DNA of 15,518 nt from an uncultured Microbacterium sp. Its GTDB lineage: Bacteria > Actinomycetota > Actinomycetes > Actinomycetales > Microbacteriaceae. Made by a program: the position numbers and the translations under genes. The stretch lies in the NCBI RefSeq assembly GCF_943912325.1, contig NZ_CALTTX010000059.1, forward strand, positions 1-15,518, in the 5' to 3' direction. Below, in pieces: positions 12,773 through 15,518 of this stretch. The notes beneath the pieces are model-generated. The model saw only the letters and a program-made list of their open reading frames with translations. It ran no database searches and had not been told where the DNA came from. Position 1 is the first letter of the stretch, and every line of letters begins with the position of its first letter.

Positions 12773-13006
12773 ATGGCGATCACCGTCTACACCAAGCCCT
12801 CGTGCGTTCAGTGCACCGCGACGTACCGTGCTCTCGACTCCAAGGGCATCGAGTACGAAGTGCTCGACCTGTCGCAGGACCCGACGGCGCTCGAGCAGGT
12901 CAAGGCGCTCGGCTACCTGCAGGCTCCCGTCGTCATCACCGACGAGGACCACTGGTCGGGCTTCCGCCCCGACAAGATCGACGAGCTCGCGTCGCGCCTG
13001 GTCTGA
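12773..13006 (+). CDS. nrdH: NrdH-redoxin
   Basis: This 77-residue protein begins MAITVYTKPSCVQCTATYRA. The redox pair Cys11 and Cys14 is in the CVQC motif, typical of NrdH. The cis-proline Pro52 is in QAPVVI, and WSGFRPDKI (61-69) is the C-terminal NrdH signature that suits reduction by thioredoxin reductase rather than glutathione. NrdH supplies electrons to the class Ib ribonucleotide reductase NrdE. The ATG at 12773 follows AAGGA at proper distance. It is the first gene of nrdHIE, with nrdI starting four bases after its stop. Regulation is probably through the candidate NrdR sites at 12587-12634. Confidence 0.97.
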   Translation: MAITVYTKPSCVQCTATYRALDSKGIEYEVLDLSQDPTALEQVKALGYLQAPVVITDEDHWSGFRPDKIDELASRLV

Positions 13007-13010
13007 CGCC

Positions 13011-13448
13011 ATGAGCACGGCTGTGGCCACTGCCGCTCCGCTGCTCGTCTACTTCTCGTCGATCTCGGGTAATACGGCCCGGTTCATCGAGAAGCTCCAC
13101 ACTCCCGCTCTGCGAATCCCCCTGCATCCCACCGATCCACCGATCGACGTGCGCGAGCCTTTCGTGCTCGTCACGCCGACGTACGGCGGGGGGCAGGGGC
13201 GCGGAGAGGAGCGCGGCGCGGTTCCCAAGCAGGTCGTCCGCTTTCTCAACGACGAGAACAACCGGCGCCTGCTCCGCGGAGTGATCTCTGCGGGCAACAC
13301 CAATTTTGGCGAGCACTTCTGCCTCGCCGGCGACATCATCAGCCGCAAGTGCGACGTGCCTCACTTGTATCGGCTCGAACTTTTCGGCACACCGGAAGAC
13401 GTCACGAACGTCAGAGAAGGACTGGATCGATGGTGGACACAGCAGTGA
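13011..13448 (+). CDS. nrdI: NrdI, flavodoxin-like class Ib RNR activator
   Basis: The product has 145 residues. The FMN phosphate loop is FSSISGNTARF (15-25), with TPTYGGGQG (55-63) and GNTNFGEHFCLAGD (95-108) forming the rest of the flavin site. NrdI is a flavodoxin-like protein that provides the oxidant for building the dimanganese tyrosyl-radical cofactor in NrdF. The start is the ATG four bases after the nrdH stop. A ribosome-binding site is not obvious, so coupling to nrdH is likely. The region around RGEERGAVPKQ (64-74) is a charged loop near the flavin, as in other NrdI proteins. Its end overlaps the nrdE start. Confidence 0.96.
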   Translation: MSTAVATAAPLLVYFSSISGNTARFIEKLHTPALRIPLHPTDPPIDVREPFVLVTPTYGGGQGRGEERGAVPKQVVRFLNDENNRRLLRGVISAGNTNFGEHFCLAGDIISRKCDVPHLYRLELFGTPEDVTNVREGLDRWWTQQ

Positions 13449-15518
13449 CCGAACTCGCCTTCAAGGTCGACACGCGTTTCGACGGCCTCGACTACAACGC
13501 GCTCAACGCGATGCTCAACCTGTACGACGCCGACGGCAAGATCCAGTTCGACGCCGACAAGCGCGCGGCGCGCGAGTACTTCCTGCAGCACGTCAACCAG
13601 AACACGGTGTTCTTCCACTCGCTCAAGGAGCGCCTCGACTATCTCGTCGAGAAGCAGTACTACGAAGGCGCCGTGCTCGAGAAGTATCCGTTCTCGTTCA
13701 TCGAGCAGCTGCACGAGCTGGCGTACTCCAAGAAGTTCCGCTTCGACACGTTCCTCGGCGCGTTCAAGTACTACACGAGCTACACGCTCAAGACTTTCGA
13801 CGGCAAGCGCTACCTCGAGCGCTTCGAGGACCGCGTCGTCATGACGGCCCTCGGCCTCGCGGACGGCGACGAGAAGCTCGCGACCGAGCTCGTCGAAGAG
13901 ATCATCTCGGGCCGCTTCCAGCCCGCGACCCCGACGTTCCTGAACACGGGCAAGGCGCAGCGCGGCGAGCTCGTGTCGTGTTTCTTGCTGCGCATCGAAG
14001 ACAACATGGAATCGATCGCCCGCGGCATCAACTCCGCCCTGCAGCTGTCGAAGCGTGGCGGCGGTGTCGCGCTGCTGCTGTCGAACATCCGCGAGTCGGG
14101 TGCGCCGATCAAGCAGATCGAGAACCAGTCCTCGGGCATCATCCCCGTCATGAAGCTGCTCGAAGACAGCTTCAGCTACGCCAACCAGCTCGGCGCGCGT
14201 CAGGGCGCGGGCGCGGTGTACCTCTCGGCGCACCACCCCGACATCATGCGCTTCCTCGACACCAAGCGTGAGAACGCCGACGAGAAGATCCGCATCAAGA
14301 CGCTCTCGCTCGGAGTCGTCATTCCCGACATCACGTTCGAGCTCGCCCGCAACGGCGAAGACATGTATCTCTTCTCGCCGTACGACGTCGAGAAGGTCTA
14401 CGGCGTGCCCTTCGGTGACATTTCGGTGACCGAGAAGTACCGCGAGATGGTTGATGACGCGCGCATCAAGAAGACCAAGATCAACGCGCGGCAGTTCTTC
14501 CAGACCCTCGCCGAGATTCAGTTCGAGTCGGGCTACCCATACATCATGTTCGAAGACACGGTGAACAAGGCCAACCCCATCAAGGGCCGGATCAACATGT
14601 CGAACCTGTGCAGCGAGATCCTGCAGGTCAACACCCCGACGACCTACAACGAAGACCTCAGCTACGCCCAGATCGGCAAAGACATCTCGTGCAACCTGGG
14701 CTCGCTCAACATCGCGCTCGCGATGGACGGCGGCGACCTGGGGCGCACGGTCGAGGCATCCATTCGCGGTCTGACAGCCGTGAGCGACCAGAGCCACATC
14801 CGCTCGGTGCGTTCGATCGAAGACGGCAACGACCGCTCGCACGCGATCGGTCTCGGCCAGATGAACCTGCACGGCTACCTTGCGCGTGAGCACGTGCACT
14901 ACGGCTCGGCCGAGGGCATCGACTTCACGAACATCTACTTCTACACGGTGCTCTTCCACGCGCTGCGTGCGTCCAACCGGATCGCGATCGAGCGCGGAGC
15001 GACGTTCGAGGGCTTCGAGGACTCGACGTACGCGTCGGGGGAGTTCTTCGACAAGTACACCGAGCGGGAATGGATGCCCGAGACCGAGCGCGTTCGCGAA
15101 TTGTTCGCCGGTCACCACATTCCGACCCAGGACGACTGGCGTGAGCTGAAGGCATCCGTCCAGCAGCACGGTATCTACAACCAGAACCTGCAGGCCGTGC
15201 CGCCCACGGGCTCGATCTCGTACATCAACAACTCGACGAGCTCGATCCACCCGATCGCGTCGCGCATCGAGATCCGCAAAGAGGGCAAGATCGGGCGCGT
15301 CTACTACCCGGCGCCGTTCATGACGAACGACAACCTCGAGTACTACGAAGACGCCTACGAGATCGGCTACGAGAAGGTCATCGACACGTACGCCGCCGCG
15401 ACGCAGCACGTCGACCAGGGCCTGTCGCTGACGCTGTTCTTCAAAGACACGGCAACGACGCGCGACATCAACAAGGCGCAGATCTACGCATGGCGCAAGG
15501 GCATCAAGACGATCTACT
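13430..15518 (+). CDS. nrdE: Class Ib ribonucleotide reductase catalytic subunit NrdE, 3' end cut
   Basis: The frame is open from ATG 13430 to the window edge (696 codons); the family is about 700-730 residues, so only a short tail is missing. Catalytic cysteines are visible: Cys184 in SCFLLRIED and Cys421 in SCNLGSLN as the redox pair, and Cys394 in NLCSEI as the thiyl-radical residue. The 27-residue spacing between the last two equals that of Salmonella NrdE. PTGSISYINNSTSSIHPI near the C-terminal third is the phosphate-binding region. There is no N-terminal ATP-cone, as expected for class Ib. NrdE reduces ribonucleoside diphosphates with radical transfer from NrdF. AGAAGGA (13415-13421) is eight bases before ATG 13430, which is therefore preferred; the frame then overlaps nrdI by 19 bases. 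GTG 13445, overlapping the nrdI stop as GTGA, is the alternative. Confidence 0.97.
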   Translation, partial: MVDTAVTELAFKVDTRFDGLDYNALNAMLNLYDADGKIQFDADKRAAREYFLQHVNQNTVFFHSLKERLDYLVEKQYYEGAVLEKYPFSFIEQLHELAYSKKFRFDTFLGAFKYYTSYTLKTFDGKRYLERFEDRVVMTALGLADGDEKLATELVEEIISGRFQPATPTFLNTGKAQRGELVSCFLLRIEDNMESIARGINSALQLSKRGGGVALLLSNIRESGAPIKQIENQSSGIIPVMKLLEDSFSYANQLGARQGAGAVYLSAHHPDIMRFLDTKRENADEKIRIKTLSLGVVIPDITFELARNGEDMYLFSPYDVEKVYGVPFGDISVTEKYREMVDDARIKKTKINARQFFQTLAEIQFESGYPYIMFEDTVNKANPIKGRINMSNLCSEILQVNTPTTYNEDLSYAQIGKDISCNLGSLNIALAMDGGDLGRTVEASIRGLTAVSDQSHIRSVRSIEDGNDRSHAIGLGQMNLHGYLAREHVHYGSAEGIDFTNIYFYTVLFHALRASNRIAIERGATFEGFEDSTYASGEFFDKYTEREWMPETERVRELFAGHHIPTQDDWRELKASVQQHGIYNQNLQAVPPTGSISYINNSTSSIHPIASRIEIRKEGKIGRVYYPAPFMTNDNLEYYEDAYEIGYEKVIDTYAAATQHVDQGLSLTLFFKDTATTRDINKAQIYAWRKGIKTIY

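Noticed and set aside
13361..15409. A 682-codon open frame on the minus strand opposite nrdE
   Set aside because: It mirrors a highly GC-biased real gene; its Val/Arg/Asp/Leu-rich translation has no domain, and nrdE on the plus strand has all catalytic motifs.
1..15518. CRISPR arrays, tRNA or rRNA genes, intact insertion sequences
   Set aside because: No regularly spaced direct repeats of array type, no cloverleaf with a recognisable T-loop, and no transposase or terminal inverted repeats were found by reading.

Overview
This window looks like chromosome from a high-GC actinobacterium, most likely of the family Microbacteriaceae. That is an inference from strong G/C third-position bias, frequent GTG starts, apparent leaderless promoters with a TAnnnT box six bases before the start codon, and a class Ib nrdHIE ribonucleotide reductase cluster. 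The genus cannot be fixed from the sequence.

Layout. (1) 1-2400 is a worn, visibly lower-GC stretch. It holds the 5' part of an unrecognised gene running off the left edge (minus, 1-845), a stranded resolvase-type helix-turn-helix (minus, 1034-1321), a dihydrofolate-reductase-family gene broken by an in-frame TAG (1387-1974), and a MerR-family regulator gene broken by a frameshift (minus, 2025-2370). (2) A perfect 17-base palindrome with a MerR-type 19-bp-spaced promoter separates the broken regulator from a DUF998 membrane-protein gene (to 3009) whose start region also looks damaged. (3) 3030-8825 is ordinary chromosome: an acyl-CoA synthetase of the 4-coumarate-CoA ligase type (minus), a YbaK-family tRNA-deacylase-like protein (plus), a SixA-like histidine phosphatase (minus), a fused PxpB-PxpC 5-oxoprolinase (plus) and a DUF445 membrane protein (minus). 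(4) 8822-12308 is a closely packed minus-strand run, MFS transporter, acyl-CoA dehydrogenase family protein, aldo/keto reductase and DUF445 protein, probably one operon; the last two overlap by ATGA. (5) 12309-12772 is a 464-bp divergent intergenic region unusually rich in repeats and candidate regulatory sites. (6) 12773 to the right edge is nrdH-nrdI-nrdE, overlapping or a few bases apart, with nrdE cut by the window end and nrdF presumably beyond it.

How the genes work together. NrdH reduces, NrdI is the flavodoxin-like activator of the (unseen) NrdF metallocofactor, and NrdE is the catalytic subunit that makes deoxyribonucleotides. The region upstream carries two poor matches to NrdR boxes spaced by three helical turns, two DnaA-box-like nonamers, a possible 21-codon leaderless reading frame and two sets of short tandem repeats. 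It is the part of the window most worth experimental attention. The MFS/ACAD/AKR/DUF445 run suggests export or oxidation of a small molecule, but no pathway can be named.

I found no convincing wholly new defence, mobile or biosynthetic system, no CRISPR array, no rRNA or tRNA gene and no intact transposase. The strongest observations are the cluster of gene lesions around 1.4-2.5 kb and the complex nrd upstream region.
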